Position numbers and translations under genes: made by a program. Shown piece after piece: positions 20,440 to 29,283 of a stretch of 50,005 nt of DNA; the stretch's first letter is position 1; every line of letters begins with the position of its first letter. The notes under the pieces were generated by a model. It saw only the letters and a list, made by a program, of their open reading frames with translations. It had not been told where the DNA came from and ran no database searches. The DNA is from Oscillospiraceae bacterium (GTDB lineage Bacteria; Bacillota; Clostridia; Oscillospirales; Oscillospiraceae): assembly GCA_031262065.1 (NCBI GenBank), contig JAISIK010000039.1:1-50005 (forward strand), read 5' to 3'.

Positions 20440-21168
20440 ATGAAAAACGATGTGGTCTTAACGCAGACAAAGCAGAATACATATATACCACTCTGTTCGG
20501 AAGTGGGTGGTTTCTTGAGAAGATCAGCAAGCGCTAAGTCGGCGGTACTACAGTTGAAATTTATGGGCATTATTGCCTTGACCCTTGGGATTGTATGCGT
20601 TCTTGATACTACTTTCGTATACGGTTACCCCTTCATTACCAGCATATCGGAATCCGCAACGATTGGAAACAAAACCGGTATGCTCCTTCCATTTGCGCTG
20701 GGGTGTATGTTCACATTTTGTTTTTCATACGTGGGCTACAATGAAACAGAGCGCAGCCTCGTCCATACCATGGGATACTTTTTCCTGCTTGTCGCAATGC
20801 AAATCTGCGCCTCCCCGTATGTCACCGAAAACAAGGTGGGGCTTTTAGGGCTTCGTCCGGTGCTATCTAACAGTATTCACTCGATAAGCGCGATCATAGG
20901 GTTTGGGTTGATGTGGATTTGGGTAATGTTTTTCTTTACAAAAAGCACGCCAAACGGCACAGTGACGAGGCAAAAACGAATGCGCAATAAGCTATACTAC
21001 ACCATGGGTATTCTTATGTTCTTCGGCTTCCTGCTACTTATTCTCGGGCGCTTGGGCGCTTTTCGCAGCGGCTTTCCATACACTTGGTTGGCAGAAGAAT
21101 TCATCCTAATTCCGGCAGGGATTGCTATCCTTGTTAAATCCGGCGTGTTTTTAAGAGATAAACGATGA
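20440..21168 (+). CDS. Six-helix membrane protein of unknown function, atypical composition
   Basis: This 242-aa protein has about six hydrophobic helices separated by short polar loops, broadly like DUF998-type membrane proteins; I do not recognise the family with certainty. Its composition is clearly lower in G+C, and its codon use is less biased, than the surrounding genes. It directly follows a tRNA gene, a common integration site, so horizontal gain is plausible. The start is uncertain. ATG 20440 has no obvious Shine-Dalgarno, ATG 20563 is a shorter alternative just before helix 1, and the GTG at 20401 lies within the tRNA terminator. No integrase or repeat copy of the tRNA end is seen nearby. 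Confidence 0.6.
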   Translation: MKNDVVLTQTKQNTYIPLCSEVGGFLRRSASAKSAVLQLKFMGIIALTLGIVCVLDTTFVYGYPFITSISESATIGNKTGMLLPFALGCMFTFCFSYVGYNETERSLVHTMGYFFLLVAMQICASPYVTENKVGLLGLRPVLSNSIHSISAIIGFGLMWIWVMFFFTKSTPNGTVTRQKRMRNKLYYTMGILMFFGFLLLILGRLGAFRSGFPYTWLAEEFILIPAGIAILVKSGVFLRDKR

Positions 21169-21183
21169 GAAAAGTACCCGTCC

Positions 21184-21224
21184 AAAACGCCTGCATTTTC
21201 TGCGGAAAATGCGGGCGTTTTTTT
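21184..21224. terminator. Bidirectional intrinsic terminator
   Basis: AAAACGCCTGCATTTTC pairs with GGAAAATGCGGGCGTTT (one mismatch) around a TGC loop. T tracts follow on the plus strand and A residues precede. It separates the membrane gene from the convergent collagen-like gene. Confidence 0.8.
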
Positions 21225-21270
21225 GTGTGGCGGACTGTTCCAAGGCTTTCTCTGTTCTTCGGAGCAGGTT

Positions 21271-22179
<909 letters not shown>

Positions 22180-22211
22180 TACTCAAACCCTCCTAAACTC
22201 TTCATGCCATC

Positions 22212-22219
22212 ATTCTATG
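22212..22219 (-). promoter_or_regulatory. Possible sigma-E/sigma-K -10 element for the collagen-like gene
   Basis: Minus strand CATAGAAT fits the CATA-nnn-T core of mother-cell sporulation promoters and lies 33-40 bases before the ATG. Candidate AC-containing -35 sequence lies about 15 bases further upstream. No good sigma-A promoter is visible. Confidence 0.35.
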
Positions 22220-22283
22220 TCTCACCGCGCAGGTACGTACGCCGGGTTTGTCTAACGAAGATATGGGTATTTCTGTAAAAGTA

Positions 22284-22314
22284 TGAAGGGTGCTTCTTGA
22301 TGAAGCACCCTTCA
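22284..22314 (-). terminator. Terminator of the spoIIA operon
   Basis: A 13-bp perfect stem (22284-22296 with 22302-22314) includes the sigF stop codon. On the minus strand it is followed by TACTTTT. Confidence 0.7.
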
Positions 22315-23016
22315 AATAAAATTGCGCAGGGTTTGCAAAGCCTTTTTCTCAATGCGTGAGATTTGCACCTGCGAGACTCCCAAAATTTTCGACGTTTTCT
22401 CCTGCGTAAGTCCATGGAAAAAGCGCAGGTTAATCACCATCTGTTCCCGCTCGCTCAGGCAGGAAATCGCCTCCCGTAAAGCGATCCGCTCCACTATTGT
22501 ATCCTCCATTTCCCCTTCCGTAAGCACATCTTCAAGCGCAAAGCCGTCCTCGCCGTTGCGCTTTTGCATGGACTCGGTTGCGCTCGTGGCAGTCTCCGCT
22601 GTGGCAATCTCCTCCGCCTCTAGCCCGGTTTCCGCGCTTAATTCCGACAGGGTCGGTTCTCTGCCCAATGCGCTGCTGAGCATCTGCCGCGCAGCTTTGA
22701 TTTGCGCAGAACGCTCCTTCAGACTGCGGCTGACTTTAATCGCCCCGTCATCGCGCAAAAAGCGGCGAATTTCGCCTGCAATCTTCGGGACGGCGTAGGT
22801 GGAAAACTGCGTGCCGTAGTCCAAATCAAACCCCACCACCGCCTTAATAAAACCCAGACAGCCAAGCTGATAGAGGTCGTCCGGGTCAACCCCGCGCCCG
22901 AAATATCGCCGCGCAATCGACCAAATCAGCCCCGAATTGTTCACAGCGAGCGCCTCCGCGGCAGCACGGTCGCCCGCTTTTGCCTGCCGAAGCAGTTCCT
23001 CCTGCTCGATACTCAC
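22312..23016 (-). CDS. sigF: RNA polymerase sporulation sigma factor SigF
   Basis: This 234-aa forespore-specific sigma factor has region 2 with YQLGCLGFIKAVVGFDLDYG followed by FSTYAVPKIAGEIRRFLRDD, a stretch characteristic of SigF/SigG. It also has region 3 and a region 4 helix-turn-helix (LTQEKTSKILGVSQVQISRI). SigG is closely similar, but the position directly after spoIIAA and spoIIAB identifies sigF. It starts with GTG at 23016, overlapping the spoIIAB stop codon (GTGA), with GGAGGA upstream. SpoIIAB holds it inactive until septation. Confidence 0.96.
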   Translation of the reverse strand: MSIEQEELLRQAKAGDRAAAEALAVNNSGLIWSIARRYFGRGVDPDDLYQLGCLGFIKAVVGFDLDYGTQFSTYAVPKIAGEIRRFLRDDGAIKVSRSLKERSAQIKAARQMLSSALGREPTLSELSAETGLEAEEIATAETATSATESMQKRNGEDGFALEDVLTEGEMEDTIVERIALREAISCLSEREQMVINLRFFHGLTQEKTSKILGVSQVQISRIEKKALQTLRNFI

Positions 23017-23453
23017 TTTTTTCCTCCGCGGCGGACGATTTTTCGCTTCATATGTATGCTTGTGCCTTTGCCTTCTTTTGAGCTGATGCTGAATTCGGTC
23101 ATGAAGCTCTCCATGATGGTAATTCCCATGCCGGAGCGCTCCTCGCCGCCCGTGGTAAACATCGGCTTTCGCGCCTGCTCGATATCCTCGATGCCGCGCC
23201 CGCGATCCTTAATCACAATATCCAGCACATTGCCGGACAGGATTTTCGCCCGCAGGATTACAGGTCCGATGCTGTCGGGGTAGGCGTGAACGATGCAGTT
23301 CGTCACCGCCTCGGAGACCGCCGTTTTGATGTCTCCCACCTCATCAAGCGTTGGGTCAAGTTGCGCTGCAAAGCAAGCAATCGCAGCGCGCGCGAAGGAC
23401 TCGTTTGCAGACTTGCTTGGGAACTCCAGATTCATGTAATTCTCGGTTTTCAT
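23013..23453 (-). CDS. spoIIAB: Anti-sigma F factor and serine kinase SpoIIAB
   Basis: This 146-aa GHKL-family kinase has an N box AVSEAVTNCIVHAY, a G1 box IKDRGRGIEDI and a glycine-rich GMGITIMESFM. It binds SigF and phosphorylates SpoIIAA; unphosphorylated SpoIIAA releases SigF in the forespore. The start is ATG 23453, which overlaps the spoIIAA stop as ATGA and has GGGAGGGG eight bases upstream. A GTG at 23462 would lie too close to that site. Coupled translation keeps the partners balanced. Confidence 0.96.
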   Translation of the reverse strand: MKTENYMNLEFPSKSANESFARAAIACFAAQLDPTLDEVGDIKTAVSEAVTNCIVHAYPDSIGPVILRAKILSGNVLDIVIKDRGRGIEDIEQARKPMFTTGGEERSGMGITIMESFMTEFSISSKEGKGTSIHMKRKIVRRGGKK

Positions 23454-23770
23454 TTTGTACACCCCTCCCGAATTTCAGTTAATTTCTCAATGCCCGCTGC
23501 GCGCAGCACCTTGTAGGGCTGCGGCGGAATATTTTGCAGAAGCAGCTTCCCCTTTAGTGTGTTCATACGCCGCAAGGCGTTAATGACCACGGCGATACCG
23601 CTTGAGTCCATAAAGCTCACATCCCGGAAATCCAGAATGCAGCGCAGTGGCATATAAAGGTCGATTTTTTCGCTGACAGTCTGCATGATTTCACGGGCGC
23701 TGTGGTGATCGATTTCCCCATAAAGCGCCACGGTCAGCTGTCTGTCCTGCACGAAGCTGGTCACATTCAT
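23450..23770 (-). CDS. spoIIAA: Anti-sigma F factor antagonist SpoIIAA
   Basis: This 106-aa STAS-domain protein carries the phosphorylation motif FMDSSGIAV (Ser56/57), the target of SpoIIAB and of the SpoIIE phosphatase, which is not in this window. The dephosphorylated form binds SpoIIAB and frees SigF. The start at 23770 has GGGGGGAGA five bases upstream. A terminator-like hairpin lies only 22 bases upstream of the start codon. Confidence 0.95.
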   Translation of the reverse strand: MNVTSFVQDRQLTVALYGEIDHHSAREIMQTVSEKIDLYMPLRCILDFRDVSFMDSSGIAVVINALRRMNTLKGKLLLQNIPPQPYKVLRAAGIEKLTEIREGCTK

Positions 23771-23791
23771 TGCACGTCTCCCCCCAAATAT

Positions 23792-23822
23792 AAAAAAGCG
23801 CACACGGCTTGTCCCGTGTGCG
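23792..23822 (-). terminator. Intrinsic terminator just upstream of spoIIAA
   Basis: On the minus strand CGCACACGG and CCGTGTGCG form a 9-bp stem followed by TTTTTT. It follows the GerMN gene stop (23882) and ends 22 bases before the spoIIAA ATG, leaving little room for a promoter after it. Confidence 0.75.
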
Positions 23823-23881
23823 TTTAGTATAACGAATAGATTATGCGCGGTTTGTCGAATATATACGCGCTGTGCATTTTA

Positions 23882-25117
23882 TTACTGAGGAGTCAGTCCT
23901 TCGACAAGAATTTCTACGGAAGTAATATCCTCCAGCGCGGTGAGCGTCGCAATCACTGCGCGGGCTGCCAGATCCTCCTGCTGTGCGGTTTGGCAGCCGT
24001 CGATAAATTCCCGCGTAAAATCCACCACGCAAAGATTGTTTTCGATGCGCAGGGAGAGAATCTTTGTTCCCTGCGGGACTGCATTTGCGATACCGTTGAC
24101 GCTCTCAAAGGCAAGCAGCGCCTCAAGAAGCTGCTGCGCAGTTGTGCTGTCCTGTGAAAGGCTTACCGCTCGCGGCACTTCCACCAATTCCTCGTTGCAT
24201 ACACAGTACAGCGTCGCATCCAAAACGTCTTCGCCGCTCGGCGCAACGATTACCTGCTCATTGCGGGCAACGCCCATGCGCAAATCCAAGAACCGCAGCC
24301 GCTCCTGCGGCGCGCCGGACACCCAGAAATCCACCGTCGAAATCTCCGGCAGCTGCGTCAGGGAATTGACGATGCTGTACACCGCCATGCGCTCTGCTGC
24401 AAAGTCCTCCGCCATGTTCTCGACAAATTCCGAAGACAAATCCACCGTACACACGCCGTTTTGCACATTGATGTCCAGAAGTCTTGTTCCCGCAGGGATG
24501 CCGGAGCGCAGGGCGTTTGCGTCGTGCAGACTCAAAAGCTGCTCCATAATATAGCGCGGCTTGTCCGCAATGGGCGCGACCGACTGCGTTTCGCGCACAA
24601 GATAGCGGCGGTCGGCGTCTGCAAAATACAAGACAATATCCTCCAGCGGATCTTGCGCGCCGGTATCGATAAGCAGAATATCCTTCTGCGTCAGCACCAC
24701 GGTTTCTCCCGCCAAATCGGTCGATAGACTGACGCGCTCTATGCCATCGAGCTGCAAAATGGTCTTACTCAGGCAGGCGAACGCCAGCGTGCGGTCTATC
24801 TTTGCTAGAACCCCGCGCTGCTTGAAGACAATCACCGCAGTTTCGCCTTGCTTTTCGCAGGATTCCAGCTGCAAGGCGGCGGGAATTGCATGCCAAAGCC
24901 CCTGCGCCGCAGGCTCTTGCATATACCGCAGCACGACCTCCTTTAACGGCAGATTGTTTGCATCCAAAGAGACAATCTGCGAAGAAATCACCGTCTCGTT
25001 CCCCTGCGCGGCAATATGATAAAAGGAAAAGGGCGATGCAATGTCTGTATTATCCTGCTTTCGGCAGCTTGAAAAGAGCAGGCACAGCGCAAAAAGTGCC
25101 ACTAGAATTCGTTTCAT
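23882..25117 (-). CDS. GerMN-domain lipoprotein
   Basis: This 411-aa lipoprotein has a signal peptide with lipobox LFSSC (Cys18). Three GerMN-like repeats follow: a degenerate one (about 50-135) and two canonical ones (about 180-265 and 320-405). The canonical repeats have the VPQGTKILSLRIENNLCVVDF and PAGTRLLDINVQNGVCTVDL type strands. GerM of Bacillus subtilis takes part in sporulation and germination. In clostridia similar proteins often sit beside a sensor kinase, whose activity they may modulate. The start ATG overlaps the kinase stop (ATGA), with AGGAGG upstream, so it belongs to the regulator-kinase operon. It lies directly upstream of the spoIIA operon. Confidence 0.85.
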   Translation of the reverse strand: MKRILVALFALCLLFSSCRKQDNTDIASPFSFYHIAAQGNETVISSQIVSLDANNLPLKEVVLRYMQEPAAQGLWHAIPAALQLESCEKQGETAVIVFKQRGVLAKIDRTLAFACLSKTILQLDGIERVSLSTDLAGETVVLTQKDILLIDTGAQDPLEDIVLYFADADRRYLVRETQSVAPIADKPRYIMEQLLSLHDANALRSGIPAGTRLLDINVQNGVCTVDLSSEFVENMAEDFAAERMAVYSIVNSLTQLPEISTVDFWVSGAPQERLRFLDLRMGVARNEQVIVAPSGEDVLDATLYCVCNEELVEVPRAVSLSQDSTTAQQLLEALLAFESVNGIANAVPQGTKILSLRIENNLCVVDFTREFIDGCQTAQQEDLAARAVIATLTALEDITSVEILVEGLTPQ

Positions 25118-26481
25118 CGCGCGTCCTCCTGCACTTCAAAATACGGGAAGGTGACCGTAAACGCCGTGCCGCCCGCCTCGCGCGGGCTCACCGCAATCGT
25201 ACCGAAATTGCGCGCCACCATATCGTGCACAATGGAAAGCCCCAGCCCCGCGCCGCCAGCCTCACGCGAACGCGCCTTATCCACGCGGTAGAAGCGCTCG
25301 AAAACATGCTCCATCGCATCAAGGGGGATGCCCACGCCGGAATCCTCTACCCGAATGACAATATTGTCCTGCTCTCGCTGCAGCGAAAGCCCGACCCAAC
25401 CCCCGGCAGTATTGTACTTAATTGCATTCTCGGCAAGATTGAAGAGAATTTGGTACAAGTCGTCTTCCACAAGCATCACGGTGCAGTTCGGCGCAATCTC
25501 CGTGGAAATCTCGATGCCACGCTGCCCTGCAAGCGGCTGCAGCATGCGCGAAACCTTGCGCACGGTGTGCTGCGCGTCGATAATCTCCCGCTCTTCTTCC
25601 AGCTCGCTGTCGAGCTTTGTCAGAAGCAGCAGCTTCTGCGACAGACGCCCGAGGCGATCCGCCTCGCGCCCGATATCCCCGATGAATTCGCGCTGCATCT
25701 CCACATCCATCTCATTTTGCAGAATCGAATCCGAAAGGAGCTTGATGGAGGCAAGCGGCGTTTTCAGCTCGTGCGATGCGTCCGAAACGAACTGCCTGCG
25801 CTGCTGCTCGGCAGCATGCAGGCGCTCTGCGAGCGTATTAAACTCGTGGCTCAAATACGCAACTTCATCATGCCCGCGGGGCTTAATTTTGTAGGAATAG
25901 TTGCCCGCGCGCATCATGCGCAGGGAGTGCAGAATTTTCCGCAGCCTTCTGGAAAATGCAGCCGAAAAGAAGATGGAAAACAGGATAACGCCCACTTCCA
26001 GCGCAATGGAAATGCGGAAAATATTCAGCTGCAATGCCCGCACCAAAGCGCCTTGGTCGGTGTCGTACTCCATCAGATAGACCGCGCCAAGCACCACGCC
26101 GCCCCGCTCGAGCGGCATCGCCATGTGCCCTCGGATCGCGCCGGAATCGTAGCTGCCGAAAAAGACATCACTTCCGCGCAGTGCCTGCACAATCTCTGAA
26201 AACAGCGCGTAGCGCCCCTCTGCGTTGCCCGTTTGCAGCGAGTCGTAGCGCACCATACCGCTTGCATCGGTAACGATTGTGCGCGTTACGCGCAAATCCT
26301 CCAAAGAATTGATTGCCTGCTGCGTCTTGCTTGCGGATAAGTCGTCAAGCTGCAAAAGCGCAGTCGTAATCAACTGCGCTTTGCTCTCCAGCGATTTTTT
26401 CTGCTCGGCGAAAATCATATCGCGCGTAATCGAGGAGGCATAAATATTCAAAAACAGCAATGCAGCCGTCGTGATGAGCAC
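25114..26481 (-). CDS. Sensor histidine kinase (WalK/PhoR type)
   Basis: The 455 residues from GTG 26481 contain the rest of a first membrane helix, an extracellular sensor region (about 20-150), a second helix (about 153-175) and a HAMP domain (about 177-225). They also contain HisKA with phospho-acceptor His237 in SDASHELKTPLAS, and a HATPase with N box ILFNLAENAIKYN, VEDSGVGIP and GGAGLGLSI. The GTG would cut helix 1. The frame is open to 26571 and encodes a typical basic N-terminus plus full helix from an ATT at 26550, which has GGGGAG nine bases upstream; 26550 may be the true start. It is paired with the response regulator upstream. Confidence 0.9.
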   Translation of the reverse strand: MLITTAALLFLNIYASSITRDMIFAEQKKSLESKAQLITTALLQLDDLSASKTQQAINSLEDLRVTRTIVTDASGMVRYDSLQTGNAEGRYALFSEIVQALRGSDVFFGSYDSGAIRGHMAMPLERGGVVLGAVYLMEYDTDQGALVRALQLNIFRISIALEVGVILFSIFFSAAFSRRLRKILHSLRMMRAGNYSYKIKPRGHDEVAYLSHEFNTLAERLHAAEQQRRQFVSDASHELKTPLASIKLLSDSILQNEMDVEMQREFIGDIGREADRLGRLSQKLLLLTKLDSELEEEREIIDAQHTVRKVSRMLQPLAGQRGIEISTEIAPNCTVMLVEDDLYQILFNLAENAIKYNTAGGWVGLSLQREQDNIVIRVEDSGVGIPLDAMEHVFERFYRVDKARSREAGGAGLGLSIVHDMVARNFGTIAVSPREAGGTAFTVTFPYFEVQEDAR

Positions 26482-26536
26482 ATAGGCAGCTGCATAGCGC
26501 AGCTGCGAGCTGCTCGGCAGTAAGGACAGCCGTCTT

Positions 26537-27205
26537 TTACGCCTTGAAATAGTACCCCACTCCCCATTTTGTCATAAACATCTCCGGCTCTGCCGGGACC
26601 GTTTCCAGTTTTTCCCGAATTCTGCGGATATGCACGTCTACCGTGCGAATATCGCTGTGGTATTCGCCCCAGACGACATCTAAGAGGTTTTCGCGGGAAT
26701 AGACGCGGTTCGGATTGCGCATCAGAAGCTCCACCAGCTCAAATTCGCGCGCGGTCAGCTCCACCATGCGATCGTCCTTATAGACATTCCTCTCGCGCGT
26801 ATCGACCGTCAGCGTGCCGACGGTAATGCGCGGTCGTTCCTCTTCCCCGCCGCTGCGGCGAAGCAGGGCGCGAATGCGCGCTTTGAGCTCTAAAATATTG
26901 AAGGGCTTTGTGAGATAATCGTCTGCGCCATGCTCAAAACCCAGCAGCTTGTCCATATCCTGTGCGCGGGCGGTGAGCATAATAATCGGCACGTCCGAAA
27001 ACTGCCGAATCTGCCGACACGCCTCCAGCCCGTCAAGCTCCGGCATCATCACATCGAGCACAATCAGACCCACCTGCGGGTCGTGTGCCAGCGCAACTGC
27101 CTGCCTGCCGTTGCTGCCACTGAGGACTTCATATCCTTCATTTTGCAGATTGAAGCGAATTCCTTTGACTAAAACGTCCTCGTCGTCCACTACAAGAATT
27201 TTCAT
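26537..27205 (-). CDS. OmpR/PhoB-family response regulator (WalR-like)
   Basis: This 222-aa protein has a receiver domain with Asp7/8, phospho-acceptor Asp51 (VLDVMMPELDG) and the conserved Lys in YLTKPF. It also has a winged-helix DNA-binding domain (about 125-222) ending in the typical GVGYYFKA. Ribosome binding site AGGAGAAG lies directly before the ATG, nine bases after the comEA-like gene. With the downstream kinase and GerMN lipoprotein it forms a signalling operon. Overall similarity is to the WalR/PhoP group that controls envelope genes; the regulon is not known. Confidence 0.92.
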   Translation of the reverse strand: MKILVVDDEDVLVKGIRFNLQNEGYEVLSGSNGRQAVALAHDPQVGLIVLDVMMPELDGLEACRQIRQFSDVPIIMLTARAQDMDKLLGFEHGADDYLTKPFNILELKARIRALLRRSGGEEERPRITVGTLTVDTRERNVYKDDRMVELTAREFELVELLMRNPNRVYSRENLLDVVWGEYHSDIRTVDVHIRRIREKLETVPAEPEMFMTKWGVGYYFKA

Positions 27206-27214
27206 TGGCTTCTC

Positions 27215-27643
27215 CTAACCCACCGTTACATATTCGAGCAGCGCCTCTATGCGCTTCGCGCCGATACCCGGCACGTCGTTCAGGTCGTAAATGCTTTCAA
27301 AACTGCCGTGCTCGTTGCGGTAATCCAAAATCCGCTGCGCAATAACTTCGCCGATTCCCGGCAGGGTGCGCAGTTGCTCCTGCGTTGCGGTGTTGATGTT
27401 TATTTTCCCGTCGGTCGCTTCGGTTTCGGCAGTCTGCGTTGCAAGCGGCGTACTTTCTAAGGGGACGGTTCCCGTCGGGCTCGTGCTCCTGCTTTCCGTT
27501 GCTTTCTCGCCCGTGCTTTCCTGCACGCTCTTTGAAATTGTCACCGCTTCCGCGCTGCCCCGCCTGCCGATATACAGACCCACACAGAACACGAAAAACA
27601 GCAGCGTGATGACGATCAACGCATCTATCTTTATCCGTTTCAT
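27215..27643 (-). CDS. comEA: ComEA-like helix-hairpin-helix DNA-binding protein
   Basis: This 142-aa protein has an N-terminal membrane helix (about 6-24), a Ser/Thr/Glu-rich linker (about 30-75) and a double helix-hairpin-helix domain. The domain contains INTATQEQLRTLPGIGEVIA and YDLNDVPGIGAKRIEAL. ComEA proteins bind incoming DNA at the membrane during transformation. The SLBB-like domain found in longer ComEA versions is missing. The start is ATG 27643 with TGGAGAA upstream; longer frames begin within the promoter. No other uptake genes (comEC, pil) are in the window, and comM is broken. Confidence 0.8.
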   Translation of the reverse strand: MKRIKIDALIVITLLFFVFCVGLYIGRRGSAEAVTISKSVQESTGEKATESRSTSPTGTVPLESTPLATQTAETEATDGKININTATQEQLRTLPGIGEVIAQRILDYRNEHGSFESIYDLNDVPGIGAKRIEALLEYVTVG

Positions 27644-27665
27644 CGCGCATTCTCCAGTTGTTCCA

Positions 27666-27693
27666 TTGACATAGCCGTCATATTTGGTATAAT
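27666..27693 (+). promoter_or_regulatory. Consensus sigma-A promoter of the D,D-carboxypeptidase gene
   Basis: Perfect TTGACA (27666-27671), 16 bp, perfect TATAAT (27688-27693). The untranslated leader to ATG 27803 would be about 100 bases. The promoter lies inside the 5' leader of the opposing comEA-like transcript. Confidence 0.75.
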
Positions 27694-27745
27694 TGACTGA
27701 GAACCACCTTGATCTGCGGTGCGTTTTTCTTCTGTTAATACGCAT

Positions 27746-27774
27746 AGTATACCACTACTTGTAATAAACTGCAA
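27746..27774 (-). promoter_or_regulatory. Sigma-A promoter of the comEA-regulator-kinase operon
   Basis: Minus strand TTGCAG (27774-27769), 17 bp, TATACT (27751-27746). It faces the plus-strand promoter at 27666-27693. Confidence 0.6.
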
Positions 27775-27802
27775 CGGTATTTGCCGCCGTTTGGGAGGAA
27801 AT

Positions 27803-29281
27803 ATGAAAATTACTCGTGTTTTGTCGATTTTCCTGCTCGTATTGCTTTTGCTGAACACCCTCGTTCTCCCCTGCTTTGCAACGGAAGAGAGCGAGTCCTT
27901 TGAAGCGTCTATTTCAGAGCCTGCGTCCGACCCATCGCCCTCTGAAGAGCCGCTCGTTCTTGAGAATATCCCCTCGGCGCTGATTGAAACAAATGTCGCG
28001 GTCGATTTCAACATCAAGGCAACGGCCGCGGCGCTCATCGCTGTGGACACCGGCACACTTGCCTATGGTTATGAGCTGGATAAGCAAATCTACCCCGCCA
28101 GCCTTACCAAAATCATGACCTGCATGCTCGCGCTGGAGTATGGCAATCTCGATGACGTCGTCACCGTTTCCGCCACTGCTCTGCAGAACCTCAGCGCCGC
28201 AGGCAGCACCGCGGGGCTCCTCGAGGGCGAAAAAATCTCCCTGCGCGATTTGCTGTACTGCATCATGCTCTCGTCTGCAAACGAGGGCTGCAACGTCATT
28301 GCGGAGTATGTTTCCGGCGATATCGACAGCTTCCTCGACCTGATGAACGACTACGCAGCAGCCCTCGGCATGAAGCACACACACTTTATGAACACCCACG
28401 GGCTGCACGATGAACAGCACTACAGCACCGTGCGCGATTTGAGTATTCTTGCCCGCTGGGCGTGGCAAAACGAGGATTTCCGCACCTACGCCACCGCAAC
28501 AAGCCACACCGTCCCGGCAACAAATATGTCCGATGCGCGCACGCTGCACACCACAAACTACCTGATAAGCTCCCAAACAATCGCCAAATACTACTACAGC
28601 AAGGCAAGCGGCATCAAAACCGGCTTTACCACCCCCGCCGGCGCCTGCCTCATTTCCACCGCCTCTAACGGCGAGATGGAGTTTATGAGCGTCGTCGTCG
28701 GCTGCTCGGAAATTGAAAATGAAGACGGCTCGACGACAGACGAACGCTTCACGGAGACCAAACGTCTTTTGGAATACGGGCTTGACCACTTCTCCTATGT
28801 GCAGGTTCTCAGCGACACAAAAATGGCGGATATGCCGCCTGTGCTCTACGCACAGGGACGGGAAAACGTCGTTGTGCATCCGAAGGAGAACCTCTATGCA
28901 CTGCTGCCCGACACTTGCGACCCTGCCCAAATTATGCTGAAAACCAGCTACGACAGCGAGACTCCCTTAGAAGCGCCCCTTGAGGCAGGGCAGCGCGTCG
29001 GAATGGTCAGCGCGGTATACAAGGGCGAAACCCTTGCATCCTGCGAACTGGTCACGTTAACCGCAGTCGAACGCTCCACTCCCAAATACGTTGCCAAAGC
29101 CACCGGCGGCGTCTTCTCCTCCTTCGGCGATGCACTTCGGAAGCTCTGGTTCATCACCGTTCCTGTGCTTCTTATCCTCGTTGCGGTCATTGCGGTGCTG
29201 ATTCTGCGCGCCCGCGACAAACGCCGCGCAAAGCGGCGCGCCATGCGCAAGCGCCGCCCGGGCAGCCATTCGGAGGAATAG
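27803..29281 (+). CDS. D-alanyl-D-alanine carboxypeptidase (PBP5/DacF family)
   Basis: This 492-aa serine penicillin-binding protein trims the terminal D-Ala from peptidoglycan stems. It has a signal peptide (1-28) and the three active-site motifs SLTK (100-103), SAN (158-160) and KTG (272-274), followed by the beta-rich C-terminal domain. Near the end a hydrophobic helix (about 448-470) and a highly basic tail (RARDKRRAKRRAMRKRR) provide membrane anchoring. That replaces the amphipathic helix of PBP5. The start is set by GGGAGG six bases upstream. The promoter is a sigma-A consensus, not a sigma-F type, so it is probably a vegetative enzyme. It is followed closely by the glycosylase gene. 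Confidence 0.92.
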   Translation: MKITRVLSIFLLVLLLLNTLVLPCFATEESESFEASISEPASDPSPSEEPLVLENIPSALIETNVAVDFNIKATAAALIAVDTGTLAYGYELDKQIYPASLTKIMTCMLALEYGNLDDVVTVSATALQNLSAAGSTAGLLEGEKISLRDLLYCIMLSSANEGCNVIAEYVSGDIDSFLDLMNDYAAALGMKHTHFMNTHGLHDEQHYSTVRDLSILARWAWQNEDFRTYATATSHTVPATNMSDARTLHTTNYLISSQTIAKYYYSKASGIKTGFTTPAGACLISTASNGEMEFMSVVVGCSEIENEDGSTTDERFTETKRLLEYGLDHFSYVQVLSDTKMADMPPVLYAQGRENVVVHPKENLYALLPDTCDPAQIMLKTSYDSETPLEAPLEAGQRVGMVSAVYKGETLASCELVTLTAVERSTPKYVAKATGGVFSSFGDALRKLWFITVPVLLILVAVIAVLILRARDKRRAKRRAMRKRRPGSHSEE

Positions 29282-29283
29282 CC

